A stretch of DNA of 64,000 nt from contig CM065646.1 of the NCBI GenBank assembly GCA_033220425.1, positions 4,161,501 to 4,225,500 on the forward strand, given 5' to 3'. The notes under the pieces were generated by a model. It made no database searches. It had not been told where the DNA came from and saw nothing but the letters and a program-made list of their open reading frames with translations. This DNA is from Lepraria neglecta. Lineage: Eukaryota > Ascomycota > Lecanoromycetes > Lecanorales > Stereocaulaceae. This document shows, in pieces, positions 47,400 to 59,237 of the stretch (positions are counted from its first letter, which is position 1; each line of letters starts with the position of its first letter). Made by a program: the position numbers and the translations under genes.

Positions 47400-48539
47400 A
47401 TGATAACGCCAAACCCAATGGCTGAAACCTACCCCACAGCACCGAGAGCGATATCTCAAGAAACGCACTGCATAGCAGGCATACTGACTACAGTATACGG
47501 ACTGGCGGAACTGAATAAAGAGATCAAAGAAGTAGCCTGTCTATGGCTCCTCCACCCGCGACTCCAAACGCAGTCATGCATGGCCCCGATCGCTGCCTCC
47601 ACAATCCACGCCTGGAACGACCGACAGCGCAAGAACAAGACAAAGAAGACAAATCTGATCGCAATATCGTTCGATCAGCGCAACCATGGTACTCGAGAGG
47701 TGGATAACATGGCGAACGAAGCATGGAGGTCAGGGAACGAGAGACATGCGCAGGATATGTTTGCAAGCTATCGTAAGTTTGCCGGATACTATCCGTTTGG
47801 CGCTGACCACCACCAACCTGTGATGAATAGCTGACATATGACAGATGGCACTGCTATGGACACCTCGCAACTCCTCACCTACGCCCCTTCCTACATATTT
47901 CCTATGAACAATTATACGATCACCCAGAATATGGTCTTGGGGATCAGTTTGGGAGGACATGCCGCATGGCAGTGCCTGTTCCACGACCCGAGAATTACTA
48001 CCGCTATAATAATCATTGGCTGCCCGGACTACGTCAGCCTGATGAGCGACCGTGCTCGACTTTCAAAGCTCGATTCGTGGACGAAGAGCTCTCCAAAAGG
48101 CTCAGAGTTCTTTGGCTCCAAGGATTTCCCTAACGGTCTTATCGAAGCGGTGGAGAAGTACGACCCAGCTGCCCTGCTGTTAGGCGACGTTGCATCCCGC
48201 AATGATGACCTCTACAGCCGAGAGCCTTCAGTCATGGAGAGAAGAGGACTGGTTCCTATAATGAAGAGTACTCTGCAAGGCAAGAGGGCACTTAACATGG
48301 CCGGCGGCGCCGACAAGCTAGTTCCCTACAAATGCGCAGAACCATTCCTGCGCTGGCTCAAGAATGCTACTTCTCCCAACGGATGGTTCAAAGAAGGCGG
48401 AGTGGTGTTAGAAGATATAGTCTTCGATGGTGTTAAGCATGAGATGAGCCCAGGCATGGTCAAAGAGGTGCATCGTTTCGTCTGCGAAACATTGGATCAA
48501 CCAGCCACAGAGATTTCTAAGAGGACTTCCAAAATTTGA
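47400..48539 (+). CDS. Alpha/beta hydrolase
   Basis: Two exons, 47400-47772 and 47845-48539, with a 72-bp intron, encode 355 aa. The fold is shown by LWLLHPRLQ, LIAISFDQRNHGTREVD, the nucleophile elbow LGISLGGHAAW (GxSxG), then IIIIGCPDYVSLM. The probable acid is GGADKLVPY, and the catalytic His lies in FDGVKHEMSPGMVKEV. The substrate cannot be deduced; it resembles fungal serine-hydrolase-like proteins rather than classical lipases. No signal peptide or membrane segment, so probably cytosolic. It is encoded divergently from the Mit1-like gene. Confidence 0.85.
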
Positions 48540-49259
48540 TGGATAGGAGAAACCATCACCGACCATCGATATGGCTGGCTCCCTTGTTGCAAGGCGAGGG
48601 TTTGAAACAATCAGCAGCAGGAATTGCAAGGCCGAAGTCTAAGCTATGAGGACCCTTCCAACGCCTTACCACCAAAATGCGACCCCCGCTCGATCCTATT
48701 ACCTAGACTCTAGGCAAGCAAATACTCATGTAGGAACACACGACTTGCATGAATACCAAGAGACTAGAGTGGCAAAGGGTCTGGGCAATCCCACCACCCT
48801 ACAGATTGACAACCTACATTGGCTTCCGCTTCACCACCAGGTTAGAACCGCCCAGAGGATCGGGGGCCTCCTCTGCGCCTCCAAGTCCTGGTACTCGCCC
48901 TCCAGTCCATCAGAACACTCACGTTGCCATTCGTTAGCAACTTATCCCACCAAGATCTGTTCGTGGAGTATCCGCAACAACGAAGATTGGACGTGATCCC
49001 AACACCAGTGACGTTCATACCGTACCTAGAGCATCAGTAGATAGCCATAGACAGCTACATAGCATAGCAACATGTTCTACTCTAATCCTTGGTCACTCTG
49101 CATGCACAGCTTTTGTTGCAATGAATGTATTCAACTAATTATTCTGGCGATACTAATACCCAATCATCTAATCGTGCCTCTAGCGAGTGTTCCACCCCAA
49201 TCGTCCCAATGTACTCATTACACGCTCTCATTCATTGATATCTCCCAGCAAAAGCTCAT
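48540..49259. other. Intergenic, no gene seen
   Basis: Convergent 3' region between the hydrolase and the aspartic protease. Nothing supported. Confidence 0.6.
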
Positions 49260-50891
49260 CTAAGAGCTACCGGCCGGTATTGAAGTGTTCTGCGTAGGCT
49301 CCGAGCGAGACACAGCACCAAAGCGAGTATTGCCTTGATCGAAGATCTAAAACGACAGATCAGTGTATCATCCTTAATTTCTGTGCTCGTATGATAGACT
49401 TACAGCATAAATGCTCTTCAAGAAGACATCGCCCAAGATATCGAACGGATTGTTACCCCTCGACTGGATGCCTCCATACACCATCCCATTGCCCGCATCC
49501 GCAAAACCCAGATCCTCTTTCTGGACGGCGAACTGCTTACCTCCAACAGCAAAGCTAATGACAGGGAGCTGAGCAGCGGTGGTGCTTGAAGGGAAGATAT
49601 AGCCCTGCTGGGTGGAGTCATACTTGCCGCCAGGGATAGCCTTGTAGATAGCCTGGCAGGTCGAGTCATCGATAAGGCAGAGAGTTGTTCCGGTGTCCGC
49701 GATAGCGGTGTTACCTGAGCGTTGAATGGTCTTACCAGCTACCACCGCAGAGGTGCTGTCGAACATCCAGAAGCCTTGGGAGTTATTGACGGGAGTGTAG
49801 TAGGGAGTTTGACCGCCGAGTGCAGCTTGGTCGATATAGCCGAAAGTGTAGAATGATGCCCCTTTGTCAGGATCATTGGCATCTTTGACGCTGCCGAGAT
49901 TGGCGGTGAAGAGCTCGGAGGTCTTGGGGATGTCACTTTGGCTGATCATATTTTCAACGGGAGTCTGCACTGCGTGTGGCTGGACGGTATTGATGCTTCC
50001 AAACGCAAGACCGAGGAGGCCATCACTGGTATCCTGCTGAAACTGGGTCGAGAGGGTGTTTGCCAGCTCAATGGACTGATTTTTGATGATGATACCGCCG
50101 AGGTTCACCACGTCTGTGCCAACGGTGCCGGACGCACTGGAGCCATCACCGTAGGAGATCTGCCAGGTCGAGCCGGACGTGTTCTCGAACGTGCTTGACG
50201 CCGAAGGGTCGAAGATGGTATGGCTGGTGCCTTGTGTGGTAGTGGCTGGCAGCTCGGTGGACCAAAGCTAGACGTGATTTAGTAAAGATTGGACGAAAGG
50301 GAAGGGATATGACCGCACCCAGAGATCAGCTGAGCCAGTATCGAAGTCCAGAGTGAAGGTCTTGGCTGGGGTACCAATTGAGACTTCACAAAGGTATTGG
50401 GAATCATTCTGGGAGTCTTCGGCAGGCACTTCACCAGTCTCATTCCCACTGCGCAGATTTCGGAGTTAGCTTTACTCCTTACGGAAATAAGATAACGTTG
50501 CAAGACATGTCTAGGGAGTTCCGAATTCGGGCGGGAAGACTCCGAAATGTACGTACCTGGTGCCAGTTGCCTTGCTGGTGCCGGCTGGGTGCTGCTTCTT
50601 CTTTTGAAGGACATGACGCATGGCGGTCTTCCCACCGATGGCATTTTGGGGACCAAACTTGCCCTGGTGGTGAGCCACGTTGCCAGAAGTGTATGGGCCT
50701 TCCATCGTAGGTGAAAATCGGTACTTCTTCATGAGGAAGACATAGGACTTGGTGCCTGAGCGCTTATAGTTGGGGTTCGGGATGAGCTTGACTCGATTGA
50801 GTTGGGGGTGGTGGGGGGCCATGTTGACTGTAGTGGTGGATTTGCTTCTACTGATCGATTTCTTGAAAGCCTTGAGACGGGAAAAAACCAT
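49260..50891 (-). CDS. Pepsin-like aspartic protease (A1)
   Basis: Four exons, 50891-50557, 50448-50319, 50267-49404 and 49346-49260, give 471 aa. The introns are 108, 51 and 57 bp. The last exon supplies [16 protein letters not shown], which completes the C-terminal lobe. Catalytic motifs: [10 protein letters not shown] and [10 protein letters not shown]. Flap: [14 protein letters not shown]. Also [14 protein letters not shown] and [14 protein letters not shown]. The N-terminus ([18 protein letters not shown]) is basic and shows no hydrophobic signal peptide from either candidate ATG (50891 or 50822). A propeptide-like segment with [20 protein letters not shown] follows. The enzyme should cleave proteins at acid pH. 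Its location (secreted by another route, vacuolar or cytosolic) is unclear. Confidence 0.9.
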
Positions 50892-51218
50892 GAACACAAT
50901 AGTAAGACGTAGGATTGGATAATAATAGGGAAGCCTTGAGACTCTTTATAGAGCTACGATGCCTTTTGATAGGAAAGGTAATGCAGGATGACGACAGTGA
51001 TGATGTTTGAGAGAACAAAGAAAAGTCAAGGAAAGATGCTTCTTAAATACGGGCCACGGTCCACAGACAGCTCATGAGGAAGGGGCTAATGACCTCTAGT
51101 CTCAAGGCCCCAAGACGGAGACAGCCTACCACCAGTCGCGCCTGACCCCTCTGGCCCATCTCCCGTAAAGCCTCATCGGGAAGGCTCTACGCTCCGGACC
51201 GTTATTGGAGGGAAGCAC
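50892..51218. other. Aspartic protease upstream region
   Basis: Presumed promoter. No clear element identified. Confidence 0.5.
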
Positions 51219-52018
51219 TCAGTGGCTAAGCGTGGCGTTGTGCCTTGCAACTTCCAAGCAAGCTTCCATTAGAGGTGCCAGCAAGGCAAGACCATCGTCG
51301 ATGATCAGCAAGTAGACTGTTACTATCTTTCCCCCGATTGCGTATGCTGTGGATGGCGTCCGCTTTAGAGAGCCTGTTTTTGGACAAATCCAGGACAAGA
51401 TAGACGCCTTCATGCAGGCTTGCATCAGGATGTTCGGGTAGCCCCACCCGAGCTCTCCAGACAAAAGCAAACTCTCTCTTGACCAACTTCTTTGTTTGGT
51501 ATTGTCACTGGACCACTCGCTATCTTCGTCCGAAGGCACCTATCATGACACATTCTTGCGTTGCCAGTGATGTAGCTGATCACTACTCAAAATTGTTGCG
51601 CTGACCTCACTGCTGCCTACAACCAGCCTCAATGACTCATCACAAAGCAGGCTGTGAGCACGCTGAAAGGATCCAGAGGTCTTGTTGAGGTTCGAATATC
51701 GTTGCATATCTAGGCATTCAGGCACCCTCGGCAGGCGAAAGAAGCTTTTTTCCGGCGTCAGCACCTTAATCATGCGGATCAATTCGTCCACGAGACGAGC
51801 TGCATTGTGACATTCCGGAGCTGCATATTCGTGCAGCCCCATCCACAGCGCTTGGCAGATACTTTCTGGTCCAGACCAACGCTTCTGAGGAAGCCGGCGC
51901 TCGGTTTTTCTTTGTCTTCAGATGGCAAGCGGCACTTACACTTCACAGACAAAGCTGTGAATTCAAGCCAAGATGACTTCATACTACTGAAAGCCACAAT
52001 TAACACCTGAGATGGCAC
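51219..52018 (-). pseudogene. Possible decayed gene of unknown family
   Basis: Three adjoining minus-strand frames read like protein: SSWLEFTALSVKCKCRLPSE, then MGLHEYAAPECHNAARLVDE, MIKVLTPEKSFFRLPRVPEC and HSLLCDESLRLVVGSSEVSA, and finally SRESLLLSGELGWGYPNILM. They need frame changes to join, and no good introns were found at the changes. No family recognised. Confidence 0.35.
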
Positions 52019-52166
52019 ACGCCCTCAATCCTCATCCGACTCGCAAAAAATGGCAGAAGACAAAGGCCAGTGCCCCCCACTCGTCGACTCTGAGCCATAG
52101 CCATCGACCGATTCCCTCCATCTTCGCACTCGACTTACTCGCTAGCTTTGCGGCTTCTCAAACACA

Positions 52167-52843
52167 ATGGCCGCAACCCCTACGCTTCTGGGGCTTCCTC
52201 TCGAGATCCGTCAGCACATCTACTCCTACCTCCTCATCAACAAATATACGAAGCGCTTCCTGCGCGACGACGTCAACTTTTCAGCACACGTGCTGTCTCT
52301 CACATGTCGCCAACTCTACATCGAAGCACTTGGATACTCTACAAAAATAACATCTTCTGGATTTCCTTCATCAGCCCCAGTCGCACCGATCCTGAACGCT
52401 TCCCCTCAAAAATCGCGGCACATTCAAAGACAGGCGGGTCGTATCTGGAGAAACACTTCAAGTTTGTACAAAGTCTACAAATTGAGATAGAGATGTTCGA
52501 CGAGAATTGGTGCTCCCCCATACAAGCGGAGCAAGCAGAATGGCTCTGCAGCACTCTTCTTCTGGCGAAGCACGGGCAAGAGAACAAGGAATTGTTGAAG
52601 AGGCTACAGCTTCGAATTCGCGGATCAGTGTCATCAAGCCATCCTTACGAGGACAAATCTCGTGAGCTCACCGAGGAAGAGGCGGCAGAGTGGACCTCTC
52701 TTTTCCAGCCATTGAGAGGGAAGATTGGAACCTTCATGCTCTTCGATCAAGATGTGCCGTTCACTGATGAGGGCGTTGAAGCCCTTCGTCATACTAACGG
52801 AATCGATGATGACAACGAGGTCGCGGGAGAATTTGACTATTGA
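52167..52843 (+). pseudogene. F-box/2EXR-like protein gene with a single frameshift
   Basis: From the ATG at 52167: TLLGLPLEIRQHIYSYLLIN and LSLTCRQLYIEALGY, a typical fungal F-box-like start. At about 52343 the frame must change to continue with YKNNIFWISFISPSRTDPER, SYLEKHFKFVQSLQIEIEMF and GKIGTFMLFDQDVPFTDEGV, ending at 52843. One extra base in GGATACTCTACAAAAAT would restore GYLYKNNIFW. No GT-AG intron fits. It is either a recent pseudogene or a base error in the sequence. Total about 226 aa if restored. Confidence 0.65.
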
Positions 52844-53478
52844 CTACTGGGTTTATCTCTGCCTACCCTTATCAAATGATATGATCTCGAAGCAAGTGCT
52901 ACCAGTCTGCATTCTCGAGTGGATAATCATTGGATCCTCATGAAGGATAACAAACAGTTCAGACTGCTAGCCAAGACTCAAAAGGATTCTTACTATTTTT
53001 CCTTGGAGTACGAGCTGCAACAGTCTCAAATACAATGAAAGCTTAATCACAAACATGGTTGCTTCAATATCGCATTTCGCTATTTATCCTTTCCATTCAA
53101 CGATGGTCTTGCCAGGCTCGCGGTTCGTAAGACAATTCGGATATTTTCCCCAACTTGACATCCAATATACTTAACAGTAGGTAGTAAAGAGTTAGATATA
53201 TTAGGTCTAAGACCCGCGCAAAATCTCAATATAGTAGTCAGTGGCCACACATTCGCAGGCGATCCTTACAGTTCGAGCAGCTACGATCAAAAGCCGAGGG
53301 GCTGCTGTCCAGACGTTTTTGCTACCTGCGAGCCAGTCTCATACGCGAGGTGATCCTTTGACCAATAACTGTGTGGACATGCATGCATGCCAGCGCACAC
53401 TCAGCCTCACCCCACCTTACTCTGCCAGTCCACCACACTACGTCAATAGCGTTTGAGTCACAAACAGTGAAGAACCGC
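52844..53478. other. Intergenic, no gene seen
   Basis: AT-rich at 53100-53230; nothing supported. Confidence 0.5.
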
Positions 53479-56274
53479 ATGAAACCCGATACCCCACAAA
53501 CAAGCCATGGATCCACATCTGCCGCACCAAGCATCATCACTGTCGTCAGCGCCGCTCGCAAGGCTAGTCACGGCCTTCACCAACTCAAGGCTCTCAAAGA
53601 TGCCCCAAAAGGACTGGACGATATCCTGGCCGAATTTACCCGTACTGAGACTGTGCTTCAAGCTTTCCGCAACCTACCATCCAACAACCCAGAGCGTTCA
53701 CCTGACCTGGCCACGGTCCTCAGCATGGCTGAACGGAAGCTCCACGAACTTGATGCTCTAATCTGCTACACTTTGACGAAAGCCTGTAGTAGTGATCGAG
53801 TTGATCGTGTCCAGTGGATACGCAAACGCTTGGAGGGGGAAAATTACGCGGACAGATGAGCGAGATCCAAGTTACGCTAAATACGCTAGTGAACACCACA
53901 AGTTCGTAAGTTAAGCAGCTTTATGGATGGTGGCAACCCATTTCAAGTCAGGTATCGTACCGTCTAAACTAGAGTGGATCAAGTCTGATGTCTTGATAAC
54001 ACAACTCTTCAAGAGGTTTCTTTATTGATACATAAGGGCTTGAAAGAACACCGACAGGCCAGTTCTCAAGTAGTTGCCATAAATGTGTCAGAAGTTCGAA
54101 GACTCGTAGAACACACAACGTGAGCTAATCCGGCTACTGGGCCACGTCCGGCAATTCAACCTTGGAGCTTCCTCTATGGGAAGGACCATGCCTTTAGAGA
54201 ATTCTAAGGTCGCTAGCCAGCTAAACAATCATAGATCTCGTACGGGCTCGAACTATGAATGTAAGATTCGCAAGGTCCACAAACTCGGAATCTGCCAGCT
54301 TGGCTGTCCGTGTAAATGCCACCGGACCCAGCGTGTCAGAACACCGTGGACGTGGCCCAAATGTTTCGGACTGGGCCTTACAACGATTGCCGGTCGTCAT
54401 GTTCTACACAAGTGTAACGTCCAAGAGTGCGAAAAGCCTGCCGCGCCATTTGTCAAAATTGACTATGTCTTGCCAACGTGGTTCATGTTCCGAATGATTT
54501 CTATGTGGTTTATATAATCCCCTCTCTACGGTCCAGAGTTCCTAGTAAAGGTTCCATGCGTGCTGCCTATCCCGTCAAATTAAATCAAACAAACTATGGA
54601 CGGAGCAATCAATGAGCACATGAACCGCTAGCTTGGCACACCTTATCACGTTGATCAATATGGTCGTACACTCCTTGCAGTGTGTGTTCCTATTCTAAAA
54701 GTAAACTGTTCCAATTGACACAAAATTGACATAATACAGTGGGCCATAAACAACCACCGTTGGGACTGTTGTACAGCGGCTTTTCGAGATAGGCATAGAG
54801 TTCTACGAGCCGATTGACAATTCTGGAACATGAGTCGTAGCCCGAGCCGGTTAATAATAAATACTTATAAGAGCAGGACCGGATATGATCAACTATGGGC
54901 CAAATTTGTGCGAAACGAAGACTCGCCGAAGCACCTGCAAGAGGAAGCATTTGAGGCGATCCCGAACGTGGTTTGGGACGGTTACGGTGAAGATCGAGGG
55001 CTCAGCGATCTCCATCTGATAGTATGCGACCTCAGTACTCAACATTTAGACGCACACATCCGTGCCCATCCTGAGAATATTGAGAAATTGGACGTCAACG
55101 GGCAGAGCCCCTTGTGGTATGCAGCACTCGTGGAATCGTCGAACACGTCCGCACGCTCGTGAAACATGGCACTGACTTGAAAGATTTCAGCTTCTCGTCA
55201 TGAATCGACTGTGCTATTCAACCAGGATACTCAGATATGTTGCAAGAGCTTTTAACTTCAGATTTATTGGACAGGAGCCCAGTGAAGGAGAATTTAGAAA
55301 GTGCATGGCCAAGAGCAAATTTTGAATATTTCCCCGGAACAATCGAGGAATACCTGGCAATAGACAGGCTACTCATTGAGCATGGCTTTGACGTCAATTC
55401 CTGAGATAAGGATGGAAGGACTCTCCTGATGAATCTGGTCCAAGAGTTCCTCTGGTTTACGGCAACCCGGGTGAAGCAGCTCCTTGATTACATGCCTGAT
55501 TTGGAACTCACTGATGAATTTGGAAGGACCGCTCTGCAAATGATCGTCGATCTTGCGCCTTTTGCTTTAAGGTCGATACATTTAACATGTTGGTCTAGCA
55601 CGGAGCGCGTGTCGACAACAAACTCGAAGATGGCAGCACCATCTTGCAATCCATCGTAGACCGCACCAGAAGAGAAATGGGGACTGTCGAGCGGTTGTCC
55701 AGAAGAAGCATTGGGTTTATCGAAAGAATCTCTCACAATGACCTCCGCTCCTTAGACCTCGACGCAAGGGACTCTTGTGGATACACAGCCTTCGATATCC
55801 TAGTGATACGGACTGAGAAAAGAAACACGAAAAGTTGATTGCAATTCAGGATCGTTAAATCCACATCTCCCTTTCGCTGACTATCTGAGACTCGAGACCA
55901 TAACGGATGAGAAAGAGGAGGATATGTACAGGGGCCGTGCGCTTGATGAAGAACACAAAGTCCTCCAAGCCTTCGAGGCTTTACTCCAACGGATCCAAGA
56001 GGCGCAAGGTGTTTCACCTGAAGCGAGATATCCACCACCAGAAGATCTCCTCGATGCGGGTGACGAGAACGACTCAGATGACTTAAGACTGGAGCAGCTC
56101 CCCGGAGCATGGCCCGAGCGAGTACGCTTACCTCGCAGCTTACGTTGGACCCTTCCAGATCACGGCCCCAAGCATGCTCGCATCTGCGTACAGAACTATG
56201 CTGGTCTTGCTACTTGGTACGTCGACTCGCTGGAGGATTTTAGCAGAGAACTTGAATTGTGCCCGAGAATCTGA
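53479..56274 (+). pseudogene. Decayed STAND-like/ankyrin fungal gene
   Basis: Pieces in the expected order for a large fungal family. First, an N-terminal helical domain (53479-53859: APSIITVVSAARKASHGLHQ, LKALKDAPKGLDDILAEF, ALICYTLTKAC). Next, a Cys/His motif (54176-54517: CPCKCHRTQRVRTP, CNVQECEKPAAPFVKIDYV, LPTWFMFRMISMW). Then ankyrin-type sequence (54880-55830: RGLSDLHLIVCDLS, NGQSPLWYAALV, DKDGRTLLMNLVQEF, EFGRTALQMIVD, SCGYTAFDILV) and an acidic C-terminal part (55921-56274: EEHKVLQAFEALLQRIQEAQ). Lesions include a TGA at 55402-55404 in FDVNS/DKDGRT, a frame change near 55580, and stops after 53859 and near 55160. These proteins are thought to act in self/non-self recognition; this copy is not functional as read. 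Confidence 0.65.
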
Positions 56275-56849
56275 GCTGAAGACTTGTGAGGTTCTCAAGA
56301 GGTTGAGCAGAATATTTGCACGGAGATCAAGACATTGGAGCTGAGCGCTTGCGCAACTGTGTAGGCTTGGAGTAGTAATCTTGCATAAGAATTTTGAATC
56401 CGAGCACAGTACCTCAAAAAGCTGGCGAAGGTTAAGCGGTCAAGACGCTCAACGATGTACAGTCGTCCTTAAATAAGGATAATCTATTTGAAGTACCGCA
56501 CTCCAGCCTGTCTAAACCTTGTGGTCCAATCGCCGTCCACAAGGAATTCGCTCCGTGTCTGCCACTCCTTAACATCACAGAAGTCGAGCTTGCCCTTCGC
56601 TCCGAGCCTCCCTTGCAAACAGAGAGCATCTATCCTCATTGAGGACGGCAACATGTTTTAGATGAACTTCATGCCATGGGGAATTTGCTCACCACGGTCT
56701 TGCCTGCCCATGGTCGGTATGCCTTGAGCTCCGATTACAAGACGTGAGCACTGACCGTACAGCGAAGGAAATCGCCCCAGCATCCAGAGTCCCAGTGCTG
56801 CGGCGGCATGATCGCCACATCACCAATCAGTCAATTACCCATTTCCTCC
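56275..56849. other. No gene seen; part of a duplicated segment
   Basis: The stretch before 56850 shows scattered similarity to 58900-59200, for example ...ACTGACCGTACA near 56750 and ATACTGACCGTACAACAAAG near 59092. This suggests that the duplication includes flanking DNA. Confidence 0.4.
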
Positions 56850-57122
56850 TTAACCCCTCCTGTTCCACATCCTAATGCCAAAGATCACTGCAACAATGAC
56901 ACCAACACTTGGGATAATAACCCCAATAGCGATGGCGCCGGAAGTACTCAAGTTGCCTCCGCTTCCATCGTTGCTACTGCCACTAGCGCCGACTATACCA
57001 TTGCTAAGGTATTACCATCATTTGGCCCGGACGACGACACCGCCGCCACTGCCGGTGCAAGAGCCAACTGCTGCAATGATGTTGTTGTAGGTGCAATAGA
57101 GATCGGTGTAGAGAGAGACTAA
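56850..57122 (-). pseudogene. Remnant of a membrane-anchored protein (copy 1)
   Basis: The minus strand encodes LSTSGAIAIGVIIPSVGVIV followed by AVIFGIRMWNRRG and a stop, i.e. a C-terminal membrane helix with a short basic tail. Upstream is a Ser/Thr/Ala-rich stalk that needs a frame change to join. Nearly the same helix (GAIAIGVIIPNVGVLVAVVF) ends copy 2 at 59238-59866. Confidence 0.55.
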
Positions 57123-57158
57123 AACAAATCAACCCCATGGTTAGCCTTGACTATGTTT

Positions 57159-58013
57159 TTAACATTGGCTATGGTCTGGGAGTATACCTTCCTTCAAAGC
57201 CGTTGGAAGCGGACGTCGGCTTTGCGTACAACGCAACGTATTGCAGGAGTGGTTGAACAGGTGGTGTTGTGACTGCACGGCATCCGTTCCGACTAAAAGC
57301 ATCTCACTCAGAATACCTGGCTGCAAAATTACGGTCTGACTTTTATTTAGACACAAAGCGTAGGCAAACGTGATTGTTCTCTCTGCAAGCCTTTCAGAAG
57401 CCATCCCTTGGAGGTCGAAGTTAGCGTCCAATGCAGACATCAGGCTGAGCTGAGAAGTAGCTGATGCTACTTCGAAGACAGCCTTTGGTAACTCATTCCG
57501 TTGTCTTGCAAGTCCTTGCCCAATTTGATTCGTGGGGTCCCAGATCGAGTTGTACGTTCTCTCTTTGTGAATGATCTGGCCAGCATCGATATTGATAACG
57601 CTCATACTTTCGGCATCGGCACGCAGCGAAGAGAGACAGTCAAGCCAGATACACAATCCTCCTCTACCTAGAGCATTACATTGCTGTCCTCCGTCTTCGC
57701 TGGGGTTATTGGTGAATTCGGCTTGTCGGCCGTTGAGAAATAGATGGGTAGCGCGATCCATAATGAGATCAGTCCTTCTAGCAGGTTCATGATGTTCTGC
57801 CCCATAAATCGAGAATTCGCCTACCCGAGGAATACCTACTGCCATCCGGAGCTGACCACTGTCACCAAGGCCGTTGCGAGTCAACAAGTTCCATTGATCA
57901 TCATATAGATCCTTCAAGCCGTTGAAGCCTGGCCGAACGTGGGGGCCGCACTTGACCAATGACGTTATGTCACCTACACGTCGAAGAAACATAGTCATGC
58001 CAATAAGACACAT
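57159..58013 (-). CDS. Hypothetical protein, 284 aa
   Basis: A long intact minus-strand frame from ATG 58013: MCLIGMTMFLRRVGDITSLV, HVRPGFNGLKDLYDDQWNLL, GLCIWLDCLSSLRADAESMS, RTYNSIWDPTNQIGQGLARQ and ALDANFDLQGMASERLAERT. No family, signal peptide or membrane helix recognised. The region upstream (58114-58347, -) also reads coding-like (NSLYSASLAIMQRLAAAGVQ), so the frame may be the last exon of a larger gene or the remains of one. Located between the two duplicated membrane-protein remnants. Confidence 0.5.
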   Translation of the reverse strand: MCLIGMTMFLRRVGDITSLVKCGPHVRPGFNGLKDLYDDQWNLLTRNGLGDSGQLRMAVGIPRVGEFSIYGAEHHEPARRTDLIMDRATHLFLNGRQAEFTNNPSEDGGQQCNALGRGGLCIWLDCLSSLRADAESMSVINIDAGQIIHKERTYNSIWDPTNQIGQGLARQRNELPKAVFEVASATSQLSLMSALDANFDLQGMASERLAERTITFAYALCLNKSQTVILQPGILSEMLLVGTDAVQSQHHLFNHSCNTLRCTQSRRPLPTALKEGILPDHSQC

Positions 58014-59237
58014 GCGTGTACTAGTTGTTGCAATTTGGCAATAGGCTGGGAAGGATTTCTAGCTAATGGGGGCCCCCAGGGCCCCATATATGGCCAAAAA
58101 AGACAAAGAACGGCTAGCAACAGGCTTCTGGAATCGTATAAAAAGCAATCAGGCAACGGATTGCAACACGTGTTGCTGGTGCAAGCCTGGCCCCATGGGT
58201 CACTGGCTGTACGCCAGCCGCAGCCAGCCTTTGCATGATTGCTAGTGATGCTGAATAGAGGCTGTTGCCAAATGCTACCCAATCCACCTGTCCTTGCTGC
58301 ATGAACGCTGTACGCTCCATCATGCTAACTGTCAGGCTGCCGGCCATTTTGCCGCTTTGTCACTAGATGTTAGGAGGTATTTAGCCTCTGTCTTTGATAC
58401 TCAAACGATAAAGCGATCAAAAGTGCCAGAAAGAAATGAATGTGTCGCAGATGTAGAAAGCTGTCTTGCCCCGCCCCAGGCAAACTTCATCTAACTAGCG
58501 CTCTACGACCTAGTTATTGGTCCAGAACAACAGCACCTGTTTGGCAAAGAGCATGAGAGTTGACGCTCAAGATTTGCGCTTGGATCCTCTTCTTGGAGCG
58601 TGGATAGAATGACCATCCGCTGGCAGCCGCAAACTCTGCGAACCCAGACGCCTGCACCACATCAGAAACATTGAGCAGAGACTTGCAGAATAGCTGCGAG
58701 CATCATCGCAGTGGTAGTTCGACATGGCCTTGAGCAGGGAACCTGCAGAGTGCTAAAGCATTCGGGCAGAGCACTAGCAATTTCCTTTAGGAGTTGTGCA
58801 AAAGACGTCTAGAGTTTCCACAACTTTGAGCTGCATTTTCACCACGACGGTTAGCGTCTTTGACGGTTTTAACCTATCTATCCTGCATGACACCACACTC
58901 TGTACCCTCAGTTTGTAAAGAACCAACATCAAGCCTACATCTCATCACGAGTCTTTCTCGCAAACAAAGACTATCCTTAGTAAGGGCAAAACTCTGCTGT
59001 TCCACATCGGCTCGAGATTTGCAACCTCCCATGTCCTTGCCCCACCTGCTGGTTCCGTCAGTATGAGATTACTCGATATGCAAGGACTTCAATACTGACC
59101 GTACAACAAAGGACCGAGACTAACATCAGCTCCAATGGCACCACACATCGCCAAACTTCTCGTTCCGTCTCTTCCCCCCTTCCTTCTCCAAAGCTCTAGC
59201 CTAAACAGTGGTTCAATCACAAAAATCTCCTCCCTCC
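58014..59237. other. No supported gene
   Basis: Possible upstream coding remnant at 58114-58347 (-). A GC-rich palindromic run lies near 58068 (GGGGGCCCCC). 58900-59200 is the diverged duplicate of the 56.5-56.8 kb stretch. Confidence 0.4.

Noticed and set aside
53885-53965. Weak resemblance to 5S rRNA (AAGTTAAGCAGC ... TGGATGGTGG)
   Set aside because: Only two short motifs match, spacing is wrong and no closed 5S secondary structure could be formed. It also lies inside a decayed gene.
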